This document shows, one piece after another, positions 22,594 through 29,769 of a stretch of DNA of 41,513 nucleotides; positions within the stretch are counted from its first letter, which is position 1, and each line of letters opens with the position of its first letter. The stretch comes from Candidatus Pacearchaeota archaeon (GTDB taxonomy: Archaea > Nanoarchaeota > Nanoarchaeia > Pacearchaeales > GW2011-AR1): assembly GCA_023228245.1 (NCBI GenBank), contig JALOBN010000019.1, positions 1 to 41,513 on the forward strand, read 5' to 3'. Under the pieces are notes generated by a model, which made no database searches, had not been told where the DNA came from, and worked only from the letters and a program-made list of their open reading frames with translations. The position numbers and the translations under genes were made by a program.

Positions 22594-22737
22594 TTATTGT
22601 ACTTGGTAATGATAAGCAGCGCCAGGTGCATTTCTATGTTTTACGATTCGGTCGGCATGCTTTTTGCCGTATGATATCGCTCCGATAAACTTCTTGCCAG
22701 AGAGCAAGTTCGTGACTATTAATCGTTTGTCTCTCAT
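22594..22737 (-). CDS. small basic protein, 47 aa
   Basis: The minus strand has TAGGAGGAGAAA directly before ATG 22737, the best ribosome binding site in the window. The product (MRDKRLIVTNLLSGKKFIG..., ending AAYHYQVQ) is basic and mixed strand/helix. No family recognised. It lies downstream of the SSB-like gene pair on the same strand. Confidence 0.6.
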   Translation of the reverse strand: MRDKRLIVTNLLSGKKFIGAISYGKKHADRIVKHRNAPGAAYHYQVQ

Positions 22738-22770
22738 TTTCTCCTCCTAAATAACTCCAGGCGGCTAGAT

Positions 22771-22932
22771 TTAAGCTATGATCTCATCGGCACATGGGCA
22801 GGCATTGCATCTCCAGCGCACGGCACACAAGCCGTTGCCCTGTCCATTGTCATACGTACAGATGAAAGCCTCTTTTCCCATTGACGCGGCTTCGGTTAAG
22901 ATCCCAAGCCACGCACAAGAGATCAGAGGCAT
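22771..22932 (-). CDS. small cysteine-rich protein, 53 aa
   Basis: ATG 22932 lies one base after the stop of the SSB-like gene, so I prefer it over the upstream ATG at 22959. Cysteines are at C6, C25, C36 and in a CNACPC cluster near residue 42, consistent with a metal site. The end is DEIIA. Co-transcribed with the SSB-like gene; function unknown. Confidence 0.5.
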   Translation of the reverse strand: MPLISCAWLGILTEAASMGKEAFICTYDNGQGNGLCAVRWRCNACPCADEIIA

Positions 22933-22933
22933 T

Positions 22934-23377
22934 TCAGGCAGCCGGGATTGTGCCGGCACCGTACAACTTGGGAAACTCTTTCTGGAGCATGGCCAAGGGG
23001 AACTCCAGCGCGATCTGTGCCTGGCTCTGGGGGGTTGGCAGCTCGACTGGCAAGATCACATATTTGCGATTCATGCCTTCGCCTGTGACCATGACCTGGA
23101 GCGTTGCCCCTATCAGAGAGGGCAGCTTGTTGGCCTTTACGATGGCTACGATCTGTTGCAGGGCTCCCTTTGCCATGACGCCCCAAAGGACAGGTTGCTT
23201 GGGGTTCTCTGCAGTTGCGACCAAGAACTGATATTGGTCCCTCTGCTCGCCGGTTTTGAATGCGGTTTGGCCCTTTACCGGGTCGGTGATGATCCTTATC
23301 TTATTCATCATGCCAATTACGGGTTTCCAGAAGCCTGTTGCCTCTGCGTCCTTTTCCATTTCGTCGAATACTGTCAT
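22934..23377 (-). CDS. putative OB-fold single-stranded DNA-binding protein
   Basis: 147 aa. The chain begins with an acidic helix and then shows a barrel-like strand pattern: GMMNKIRIITDP, RDQYQFLVATAENPKQPVLWGVMAKGALQQIVAIVKAN, SLIGATLQVMVTGEGMNRKYVILPVEL. The GxxLQVxVxGxGxxRKY element is typical of viral SSB-like proteins of this type. The end is a helical tail (LEFPLAMLQKEFPKLYGAG). It starts the early minus operon from the BRE/TATA element at 23467-23482. Family call is from pattern, not alignment. Confidence 0.5.
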   Translation of the reverse strand: MTVFDEMEKDAEATGFWKPVIGMMNKIRIITDPVKGQTAFKTGEQRDQYQFLVATAENPKQPVLWGVMAKGALQQIVAIVKANKLPSLIGATLQVMVTGEGMNRKYVILPVELPTPQSQAQIALEFPLAMLQKEFPKLYGAGTIPAA

Positions 23378-23466
23378 TTTCTTTCACGTCCTTTCTTTTT
23401 TCGTCTTCGGCCTTATTCGGCCCGGACCGGGCCGCGCCAGTTGACAAGACACCATACAACGCTATA

Positions 23467-23482
23467 GTATAAATACTTTTCC
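23467..23482 (-). promoter_or_regulatory. BRE/TATA promoter of the SSB-like operon
   Basis: Minus strand reads GGAAAAG-TATTTATAC. The expected start is near 23445, giving a leader of about 70 bases before ATG 23377. The leader contains an 18-base GC-rich stretch with GGCCCGG/CCGGGCC (about 23423-23436), which could fold. Confidence 0.6.
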
Positions 23483-23485
23483 TAG

Positions 23486-23499
23486 ATAGATCTAAATAC
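23486..23499 (+). promoter_or_regulatory. leaderless promoter of the RHH / C5-methyltransferase genes
   Basis: AGATCTAAATACT carries a TATA-like box (TAAATACT, 23492-23499) 21-28 bases before ATG 23520. Spacing predicts transcription starting at or next to the ATG. It is divergent from the SSB-like promoter, with the two TATA boxes about 20 bases apart. Confidence 0.45.
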
Positions 23500-23519
23500 T
23501 ATTGTGGTAGATATTTCGT

Positions 23520-23663
23520 ATGCAAATCAATGTAGATGAGAATGCGAAGGCCATTCTCGAAAAGGAAAAAGAAGCGATGAGGAAGCGCGGCATAACCGGA
23601 GCATCGCTAAGCGACGCGGTGCGATCCCTGGCCAACGGGGGGCAGTACGTTGTCGATCACTGA
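23520..23663 (+). CDS. small ribbon-helix-helix-like protein, 47 aa
   Basis: MQINVDENAKAILEKEKEAMRKRG then ASLSDAVRSLANGG fits the RHH plan of one strand and two helices, probably DNA-binding as a dimer. Leaderless start as described for the promoter. It ends just before the methyltransferase gene, so it may regulate this unit. Confidence 0.55.
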   Translation: MQINVDENAKAILEKEKEAMRKRGITGASLSDAVRSLANGGQYVVDH

Positions 23664-23670
23664 GCGACCG

Positions 23671-24300
23671 ATGCACGTTCTTGTTGCGTGCGAATTTTCA
23701 GGCGTGGTCCGAGACGCATTTCTTGCGCGCGGGCACGACGCCGTATCATGTGATCTCATCCCATCAGAGCGACCCGGCCCGCATATCCAGGGAGACGTAC
23801 TCGACCATCTGGCGGATGGATGGGACCTCATGATAGCTCATCCTCCCTGTCAGCATTTGGCGTCCAGCGGCGCGAGATGGTTCGCCGCTAAGCGTTCCGA
23901 TGGTAGGCAGCGAACCGGCATCGATTTCTTCATGAAACTTGCCAATGCAAATATTCCAAAAATTGCCATCGAGAATCCGGTGGGAATCATGAGCAGGGAA
24001 TATCGGAAGCCCGACCAGATCATAGAGCCATATCAGTTTGGGCACGCTGAGACAAAAAAAACATGTCTCTGGCTGAAAGGATTACCAAAACTGGTATCGT
24101 CCGAAGTCGTTGAGCCGGATTTCTACAGAAAAAAAGATGGATCATACTATCAGGACGCGGGAGGAAAACGATATTCTCGGATACATTTCGTGTCCGGAAG
24201 AATGCCAGCAGAAGAGCGCCGAACGATCCGCAGCCGGACATATCCAGGAATCGCCGCAGCGATGGCCGATCAGTGGGGGGGTATTCATGCAGAAAATTGA
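23671..24300 (+). CDS. DNA cytosine-5 methyltransferase-like protein
   Basis: 209 aa from ATG 23671; an in-frame TTG at 23650 would add seven residues. Motif I-like VACEFSGVVRDAFLARGHDAVSCDL binds SAM, motif IV is HPPCQHLASSGARW with nucleophile Cys60, and motif VI-like IENPVG is at about 100-105. The protein is shorter than classical C5 enzymes and lacks a long target-recognition domain, like the compact phage family. It overlaps the helicase start by 14 bases. It may methylate viral DNA to evade host restriction. Confidence 0.65.
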   Translation: MHVLVACEFSGVVRDAFLARGHDAVSCDLIPSERPGPHIQGDVLDHLADGWDLMIAHPPCQHLASSGARWFAAKRSDGRQRTGIDFFMKLANANIPKIAIENPVGIMSREYRKPDQIIEPYQFGHAETKKTCLWLKGLPKLVSSEVVEPDFYRKKDGSYYQDAGGKRYSRIHFVSGRMPAEERRTIRSRTYPGIAAAMADQWGGIHAEN

Positions 24301-26884
24301 AAAGCTCAATCCATATCCCTCTTTCCGGCCAGGTCAGGCCGCGACCATCACCGCGCTCCTGGAGAAGGCCCGCGACGGCGAAAAGATAATCGAACTGAAT
24401 TCGCCTACAGGAACCGGGAAATGCATAGGAAGAGATACTCCTGTTGTGATGTATGACGGATCGTTGAAAATGTCACAAGATATCGTTGCCGGTGATGTCC
24501 TTATGGGGCCCGATTCGTTTCCACGGACAGTATTATCTATATCATCTGGATGGGGCAAATTATACAAAATAACTCCTATAAGAGGCGGAAATTCGTTTGT
24601 ATGCAATGGGAACCATATATTATCATTAAAACGAACAAATGATGGCACACGAAAAGTTGGAACGATTTGTAATATATCAATCGATGAGTATTTAAAACAA
24701 AGCAAAACATTCAAACATATACACAAGCTATGGCACTCGGATGCCATAGAATTTCATCAACACAACACTCTTGACATACCGCCATATTTGTTAGGGTTGT
24801 GGTTGGGCGATGGCGATGTAATTCATTTCAATATATGTAATCCGGAACCTGAAATCGAGGCATACATTAATGGATATGTAGATTCGCATGGAATTTGTCT
24901 TACACGATGCGATAAAAATCATTGCCCCACATACAAAATAAATAATCAATGGAAAAGGTATGTATATAGAGATTATTTAAAAAGTGTTCTAGAGATATGT
25001 GGAGAAAAATGCATACCAAACGACTATCTAACATCGTCTGTGGAAAATCGGTTAGAACTGTTGGCAGGGCTGTTGGACACCGATGGATATTACTATAATT
25101 CTGGGTATGAAATAATCGCTAAAAATGATATATTAGCAAATGATATTGAATTTTTAGCACGATCATTAGGAATTTCCGTGAGCAGATCTAAAAAAGTAGG
25201 CACTATTAAAAAATTGAATTTCTCTGGTATATACAATCGATTATATTTGTCCGGAGACGCACTTGGGAACGTGCCGTGTAAAGTGTCAAGAAAAATCGCA
25301 ACCAAACGATGTCAAAAAAAGGACGCATTAGTGTCTGGGTTCAAAATAGAATCGGTTCCAGACGGCGAATTTTTTGGGTTTGAAATTGATCAAGACAATT
25401 TGTTCTTGTTAGGAGATTTCACTGTAACTCATAACAGTCTGATGCTTACGGTTTTCTGCCGGGCCTTGATTGAGGAGAACGACGGGTGGAATGCCATATA
25501 CTGCTCGCCTCAGAAGGGCCTTGTGGGGCAGCTGGCGAGGGATGAGCGGCTGGGGATAGTCTCGTTGCTCGGGCGAGGGAATTATGCATGTGGCAAGGCC
25601 AAAAGTGGGCTTGCCGTAGATTGTCCGATCCCCACCAGGGCGCGACGGAAGACCTGCCCGCACTGCGAATACCAGGCCCAAAAGGACAGGTTCCTGGCGG
25701 CTGACTTGGGTGCTGCGACTCTCGATAAGATCCTGGTCGATAAGTCAATTCATAAGCCTCCACTGCTCATTATTGATGAGTCGCAAGGCTTAGAAGAAAA
25801 ATTGATTAATCAGTCTGAAATAAAAATACCGGACGCCGTGGATACGAATGACTTGGTAGAGTCCTCTAATGCCTGGATCCGGAGGATTGAGATGGAGATC
25901 ATGAAGACCTCCACGAAGCTGGAGAAGGTCTTCGCCGGCCTGCTCCTCGACGATGAGCCATGCGAGGCCACGCAGATAGGTTTAGAGAAGGCGTTTGCCA
26001 CCCATGCAAAACGGCAGCTCAAGGATCTATCCGACGATGTGACAGCTACCAAGCTCGCTAAGGAGCTGGTCAGATTTGAGAGGATCCTGACCAAGGCACA
26101 GGGCGTGCGCCGGATGGCGGAGGAGGCACCGGACTCATTCATCATTACGAAGGATAGGACTTTTAGAATGATGTCTGGCAGGCAGGCCTTCCAGGAGCTG
26201 ATCATGAACGTCGAGCACGTGATCCTGGCCAGCGGCACGCCAAACACTCAGCTACTCGCGCCTGCTGGCTATGCCCAGGTGATCGCCCCGCACCCCATCG
26301 AGGTTGAGCGGAGGATGGTTTACTTTTCGCCATGCGGGAAGATGAATGTGGCGAACCGGGATGCGACGATGGAGATTATGGGCGCGAAAATAGCAGCCCT
26401 TCACAAGCAGCATAGGAGATCTACGATAGTCCATTGCCATAGCTACCCCATTGCGGACCATCTAGGGAATATTATATATGACGAAGGCGTTCGCTGCAAG
26501 TGGGTCGAGCGAAAGGATCGTGAGGGAAGTATCAAGGCATGGATGGAGACCGAAGATACCTGTCTTATGGCCGTAGCGTGTGAGGAAGGCTTGGACCTCG
26601 CTGGTGAGAAGTATCCTCTTAATATAATTGCTAAAATTCCGTTTGGCTTCCGGGGCGATGACTGGATGCTGGCCAGGGAGGCGCAGGATAAGCCGTTGCA
26701 AAACGATTTGCATTATGAGGATGTCCGGGTCGCTACGGCCATCCAGCAGGCAGCCGGGCGGTGCACACGTGGGCCGGGTGACTGGTCAGAGACGTATATC
26801 ATGGACAGTTCTTTCGAACAGTTCTATAGAAGAAATCATAATTTGTTTCAACAGTGGTTCAAAGATGCGCTCAGGCGAAAATAA
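24287..26884 (+). CDS. XPD/DinG-like helicase with intein in Walker A
   Basis: 865 aa precursor; 527 aa after removal of a 338-aa intein. Start at ATG 24287, preceded by a G-run and overlapping the methyltransferase stop. The N-extein ends SPTGTGK and the C-extein resumes with SLMLTVF, reconstituting Walker A. Between motifs I and II four cysteines (spliced residues about 97, 108, 119, 122) suggest the Fe-S cluster of Rad3/XPD/DinG helicases. Walker B-like LLIIDESQ and motif VI QQAAGRCTRGPG are clear. It would unwind DNA 5'-3' during replication or repair. Confidence 0.8.
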   Translation: MQKIEKLNPYPSFRPGQAATITALLEKARDGEKIIELNSPTGTGKCIGRDTPVVMYDGSLKMSQDIVAGDVLMGPDSFPRTVLSISSGWGKLYKITPIRGGNSFVCNGNHILSLKRTNDGTRKVGTICNISIDEYLKQSKTFKHIHKLWHSDAIEFHQHNTLDIPPYLLGLWLGDGDVIHFNICNPEPEIEAYINGYVDSHGICLTRCDKNHCPTYKINNQWKRYVYRDYLKSVLEICGEKCIPNDYLTSSVENRLELLAGLLDTDGYYYNSGYEIIAKNDILANDIEFLARSLGISVSRSKKVGTIKKLNFSGIYNRLYLSGDALGNVPCKVSRKIATKRCQKKDALVSGFKIESVPDGEFFGFEIDQDNLFLLGDFTVTHNSLMLTVFCRALIEENDGWNAIYCSPQKGLVGQLARDERLGIVSLLGRGNYACGKAKSGLAVDCPIPTRARRKTCPHCEYQAQKDRFLAADLGAATLDKILVDKSIHKPPLLIIDESQGLEEKLINQSEIKIPDAVDTNDLVESSNAWIRRIEMEIMKTSTKLEKVFAGLLLDDEPCEATQIGLEKAFATHAKRQLKDLSDDVTATKLAKELVRFERILTKAQGVRRMAEEAPDSFIITKDRTFRMMSGRQAFQELIMNVEHVILASGTPNTQLLAPAGYAQVIAPHPIEVERRMVYFSPCGKMNVANRDATMEIMGAKIAALHKQHRRSTIVHCHSYPIADHLGNIIYDEGVRCKWVERKDREGSIKAWMETEDTCLMAVACEEGLDLAGEKYPLNIIAKIPFGFRGDDWMLAREAQDKPLQNDLHYEDVRVATAIQQAAGRCTRGPGDWSETYIMDSSFEQFYRRNHNLFQQWFKDALRRK
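24422..25435 (+). mobile_element. intein with LAGLIDADG homing endonuclease
   Basis: 1014 bp, in frame. It begins at Cys (CIGRDTPVV) directly after GTGK and ends VTHN before Ser, the classical Cys1/Asn-Ser+1 splice pair. Block B is NGNHILSL. The two DOD endonuclease motifs are LLGLWLGDGD and LLAGLLDTDGYY. Base composition is clearly more AT-rich than the flanking helicase exteins, a sign of separate origin. The site is a common intein target because the P-loop is conserved. All splice residues look intact, so it is probably active. Confidence 0.9.
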
Positions 26885-26929
26885 AACGAATATTTATCTT
26901 TTTTATTACAAAAAATTATTGTAAAATAT

Positions 26930-27655
26930 TTAATCCTGCTCGATTCTCGGAGCAAGCAGGTAACATATATTTATGGATTCTCCTAAATTAAATGTTATTC
27001 TCATTGGGTAATCTATGCCAGTCTCGATTGTTGCGAGATCTGCGCGGCTCGCGACTTTTGCGATGTCCTCAATGTAATCGAGCGAGAATAAGGCACGGCT
27101 CTCTCCCATCTTGACGCCTTGCGATTCGGTTAAGGCGAAAGGCATCTCAAAGGCGTCTATATTGCCTTTAGCGGAAATCGTAAAGTTCTGATCATCCTGG
27201 ACTAATATCACATGGTCAGACACCTTCGCGGCTGCCTTGACTGCTTCTTGCAGATCCGTCCCTGGTATAGCTATATGCGCAGGCATATCCATCTGAGGCA
27301 GGCGTGGGCCGTTCTTGATTGCAGATGGATCAAGCAGAGACATCTTATACTTGGCCCGGCCCACCACAATCTTGAGCTTATGGGTCTCCTCATCCAGCTC
27401 CAAGCTCACGGAGTCTTTGCCAGCCGTTAGACTCGCAAGTTTCGCAAGATCCAGGGCAAGCTCGCATTTATCGGCATGGAAATATTCGAATGCACCTTGC
27501 CCTGCATGGAGAAATACCATCGCGACATTGGCTGGATCGACCGCATCTATTTTGATACCATCTTCCAGGATTATCATTTTAGCCTCAGATACCAAGTGGC
27601 TAACTGCATCTATGATGCTTTTCAGGTTCTGTTGACTGATAACGATTTTAAACAT
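26930..27655 (-). CDS. pcn: PCNA sliding clamp
   Basis: 241 aa, the normal length of archaeal PCNA. Typical segments: MFKIVISQQNLKSIIDAVSHLVSEA, IKIDAVDPANVAMVFLHAG, a domain-linker region (LEIDEETHKLKIVVGRAKYKMSLLD) and the C-terminal LAPRIEQD tail with the PxIxxD feature. It forms a trimeric ring that tethers polymerases and other PIP-box proteins. The ATG abuts the TAA of a 31-codon ORF (TAA-ATG). It is the last gene of the minus operon and converges on the helicase gene. Its presence argues for an archaeal host. Confidence 0.92.
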   Translation of the reverse strand: MFKIVISQQNLKSIIDAVSHLVSEAKMIILEDGIKIDAVDPANVAMVFLHAGQGAFEYFHADKCELALDLAKLASLTAGKDSVSLELDEETHKLKIVVGRAKYKMSLLDPSAIKNGPRLPQMDMPAHIAIPGTDLQEAVKAAAKVSDHVILVQDDQNFTISAKGNIDAFEMPFALTESQGVKMGESRALFSLDYIEDIAKVASRADLATIETGIDYPMRITFNLGESINICYLLAPRIEQD

Positions 27656-27751
27656 TTAAATCACCATACCGAAATCGAATAATGTTTTCTGATTAGGATG
27701 TCTGCAATTCTTTCTAATGCTGATTTTGAGTTTAGTGTCATAAAGAGACAT
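27656..27751 (-). CDS. PIP-box micropeptide, 31 aa
   Basis: MSLYDTKLKISIRK... ending NQKTLFDFGMVI. Residues 21-28 (Q-K-T-L-F-D-F-G) fit the archaeal PCNA-interacting (PIP) motif, with Q, L and F at the anchor positions; a second aromatic is replaced by Gly. It lies two bases after the methyltransferase stop, with a G-rich ribosome binding site, and its TAA is joined to the pcn ATG. It may regulate or occupy the viral or host clamp. The ORF is short, but the motif and packing make chance unlikely. Confidence 0.6.
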   Translation of the reverse strand: MSLYDTKLKISIRKNCRHPNQKTLFDFGMVI

Positions 27752-27753
27752 GA

Positions 27754-29160
27754 TTAAGCCCCCTGCGCAAACTTTGATAAATCAAGTTGCTTTGCCGCTA
27801 TCGGCTCATCTGCAAACTTGAATAGATCGACTTGTCTGGGAAGATCGCCCTCTTTGTTGGCCTGGTTCAAGTAATCACACGCCTGGTCAAAGTATGATTT
27901 CTTAAGCTCAAATCCTATGAAATTCCGATGCTTTCGGACAGCCGTGTAGCCCTCACTGCCGATGCCCGCAAACGGACTCAGGACCGTATCGCCTTCATTT
28001 GACCATAGCTCAAGGCATCTGTCAATTAAACCGAGCTGAAGCGGGCAAATGTGCTTTTCATCTTCGTATTCGCGAACTGACTTGTTATTTAATGTATCAG
28101 TCTGCAAGATATCCATCCAAACCGGATCAGCGTATTTCTGCCAGGCTGGTAGGGGGATCTCACTTTCGGAGCCTTCTGCATGGACTATTGGCTCTAGATT
28201 ATCCCCTGGCTTTCGCATAGTGACCACACAATCAGCCAGACCTTGTCGCGAGATTGCGCTATCTTGCTTCAGTTGTTTATAGAGCAACCCCTGGGTCTTT
28301 GTCCTGTACATTTCGGTTACAGGAGACTTATAGATTGTTACCCGGCTGTGATAATGGAAGCCTGCCTTCTGGAATACCTCTATCAGAGCGCCGGGGAGGT
28401 CTTGGAGCCCGGCAAAGCCATCTTTGTACTTGAAAGCTGGGATATCCGCACAATGGAAGGATAGCAAGCGGCCCGGTTTGAGGAGCCTAAAAAGCTCTCG
28501 GACCACATATCCCATGTGCTCCTTGAACTCATCCATCGACCGCGAGTTCCCAAGATCCTTATCACTATTCGAATATACGAATATATTTTTGAATGGTGGG
28601 CTGAATATGGAATAGTGAACCGATTCGCTTTCAAGCTTTTGCATTTCGGTTACGCAATCTCCTAGATACATCTTCCAGTTCTTGCCTTCTTTTGTCTCTG
28701 GAAGGTAATCATCTTGCTCCGTTCTGGTGGCTTTCAGATTTTCGGAGCATATCTCTTGAGTCGCGGATATCATGCCTTGTAACATCTCCTGGAATTTCTT
28801 TTCTTTCTTCTCAATGTTTTTTACCACAGCGCCTTCCGATTCGGAAGTGATGACATAAACATCAACGGGTTCGGTTTGGCCGAAGCGCCAGCACCGGCGA
28901 ACGGCTTGATACATCTCCTCGAAGCTGTCAGAGAGGCCCACGAAGGCCATTTTGTTGCAGACTTGCCAATTCATCCCGAATCCAAAAACGCTTGGTTTGG
29001 TCAGCATGATTGGTATATCGGACTCTCTCCAAAGCCGTTCGAGCAGTTTCTTCTCCTCCGGGGGTGTAGAACCTTGAATAGACACACACGAATCGCCTAA
29101 TCGTTTTTTAAGAGCATCCTGCTCCTTATTTAATCCACACCATACTATCCACTTATCCAT
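27754..29160 (-). CDS. SNF2-type helicase RecA2 domain fused to N4/N6 DNA methyltransferase (C-terminal part of split gene)
   Basis: 468 aa. Residues 1-110 are the second RecA lobe of an SNF2-like helicase, with QAVRRCWRFGQTEPVDVYVI (motif VI). Residues about 165-440 form a beta-class DNA methyltransferase: SPPF (motif IV) near 198 and FAGIGS (motif I) near 400. The last 26 residues carry two PIP-like motifs, QVDLFKFA (443-450) and QLDLSKFA (458-465). The RecA1 half lies upstream at 29757-30650, separated by an HNH gene whose stop overlaps this ATG by 8 bases. Confidence 0.8.
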   Translation of the reverse strand: MDKWIVWCGLNKEQDALKKRLGDSCVSIQGSTPPEEKKLLERLWRESDIPIMLTKPSVFGFGMNWQVCNKMAFVGLSDSFEEMYQAVRRCWRFGQTEPVDVYVITSESEGAVVKNIEKKEKKFQEMLQGMISATQEICSENLKATRTEQDDYLPETKEGKNWKMYLGDCVTEMQKLESESVHYSIFSPPFKNIFVYSNSDKDLGNSRSMDEFKEHMGYVVRELFRLLKPGRLLSFHCADIPAFKYKDGFAGLQDLPGALIEVFQKAGFHYHSRVTIYKSPVTEMYRTKTQGLLYKQLKQDSAISRQGLADCVVTMRKPGDNLEPIVHAEGSESEIPLPAWQKYADPVWMDILQTDTLNNKSVREYEDEKHICPLQLGLIDRCLELWSNEGDTVLSPFAGIGSEGYTAVRKHRNFIGFELKKSYFDQACDYLNQANKEGDLPRQVDLFKFADEPIAAKQLDLSKFAQGA

Positions 29161-29707
29161 TTCCGTTCCTCCTCAAATAAGATATAGCAGATTCAATTAT
29201 CGTTATATCGTCTTTGAATTTTCCTATGGCCTGGTTGCAATTTGAGCAAAGCAAACCGCGAACTTTTCCACTTACATGATCGTGATCTACCATTGGAAAG
29301 AACTTCTTGTTTGATTGGTCAGAATATCCACATATGGCACAACACGATCCCTGTTTTTGCATTATCTGATTAAATTCTTCTAGCGTTATTCCAAATTTTT
29401 TTATGCGATTTGCCTTTCGTTTTTGTGGATGCGCGTCTTGCCATGCTTTTGCAGCAGCTTTCTGTTGCTTTTGGTATTCAAGATCGCTTGCATATTTATC
29501 ACGACGGGTCGCATTATATTGATCCTGTTGCTCTCGTGTCCGACGCGGCCACTTGTCGCGGTTTGCTTTATAATATGCCGCATGGTAGTCTTTTAGTTCT
29601 TCTTTGTTCAATTTGTCTTTGTTTTCTTCATACCATTTTTTAGCATCTAAACGGCGTTGTTCTTGGTGCTCTTGGTAATATTTTCTGTTGTATTCTTTCG
29701 AAGACAT
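29153..29707 (-). CDS. Endo VII-type HNH endonuclease inserted in the helicase-methyltransferase gene
   Basis: 184 aa. N-terminal half is a lysine/glutamine-rich helical DNA-binding region (NRKYYQEHQEQRRLDAKKWYEENK). The C-terminal part has CCAICGYS...MVDHDHVSGKVRGLLCSNCNQAIG, the zinc-bound beta-beta-alpha site of recombination endonuclease VII. The stop overlaps the following ATG by 8 bases. The gene is more AT-rich than its surroundings and separates two halves of one helicase, typical of a free-standing homing endonuclease. GGTGA before ATG is the ribosome binding site. Confidence 0.8.
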   Translation of the reverse strand: MSSKEYNRKYYQEHQEQRRLDAKKWYEENKDKLNKEELKDYHAAYYKANRDKWPRRTREQQDQYNATRRDKYASDLEYQKQQKAAAKAWQDAHPQKRKANRIKKFGITLEEFNQIMQKQGSCCAICGYSDQSNKKFFPMVDHDHVSGKVRGLLCSNCNQAIGKFKDDITIIESAISYLRRNGNG

Positions 29708-29722
29708 CTATTCACCGTTTTA

Positions 29723-29769
29723 TGGTATGAACTTTCAAGCTTAAATAGTTTTTGGTCTAAACTTTCAAG
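29723..29769. repeat. direct repeat pair at the insertion edge
   Basis: TGGTATGAACTTTCAAG (29723-29739) and TGGTCTAAACTTTCAAG (29753-29769) agree at 15 of 17 bases with a 30-base period. They lie between the HNH start and the end of the helicase N-half. They may be a target-site trace of insertion, or a control element; the sequence between them on the minus strand (CTATTTAAG) is TATA-like. Confidence 0.6.

Noticed and set aside
22389..22631. 80-aa minus-strand frame through the paired hairpins
   Set aside because: It crosses a strong inverted-repeat region and conflicts with the well-supported 47-aa gene at 22594-22737.
24110..24286. Upstream extension of the helicase from ATG 24110
   Set aside because: That stretch overlaps conserved methyltransferase coding sequence; ATG 24287 with a G-rich site fits the helicase N-terminus.
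29153..29760. HNH segment as a group II or group I intron
   Set aside because: No reverse transcriptase and no intron core recognised by eye; the stop/ATG overlap of 8 bases fits a free-standing endonuclease gene better. RNA data could change this.
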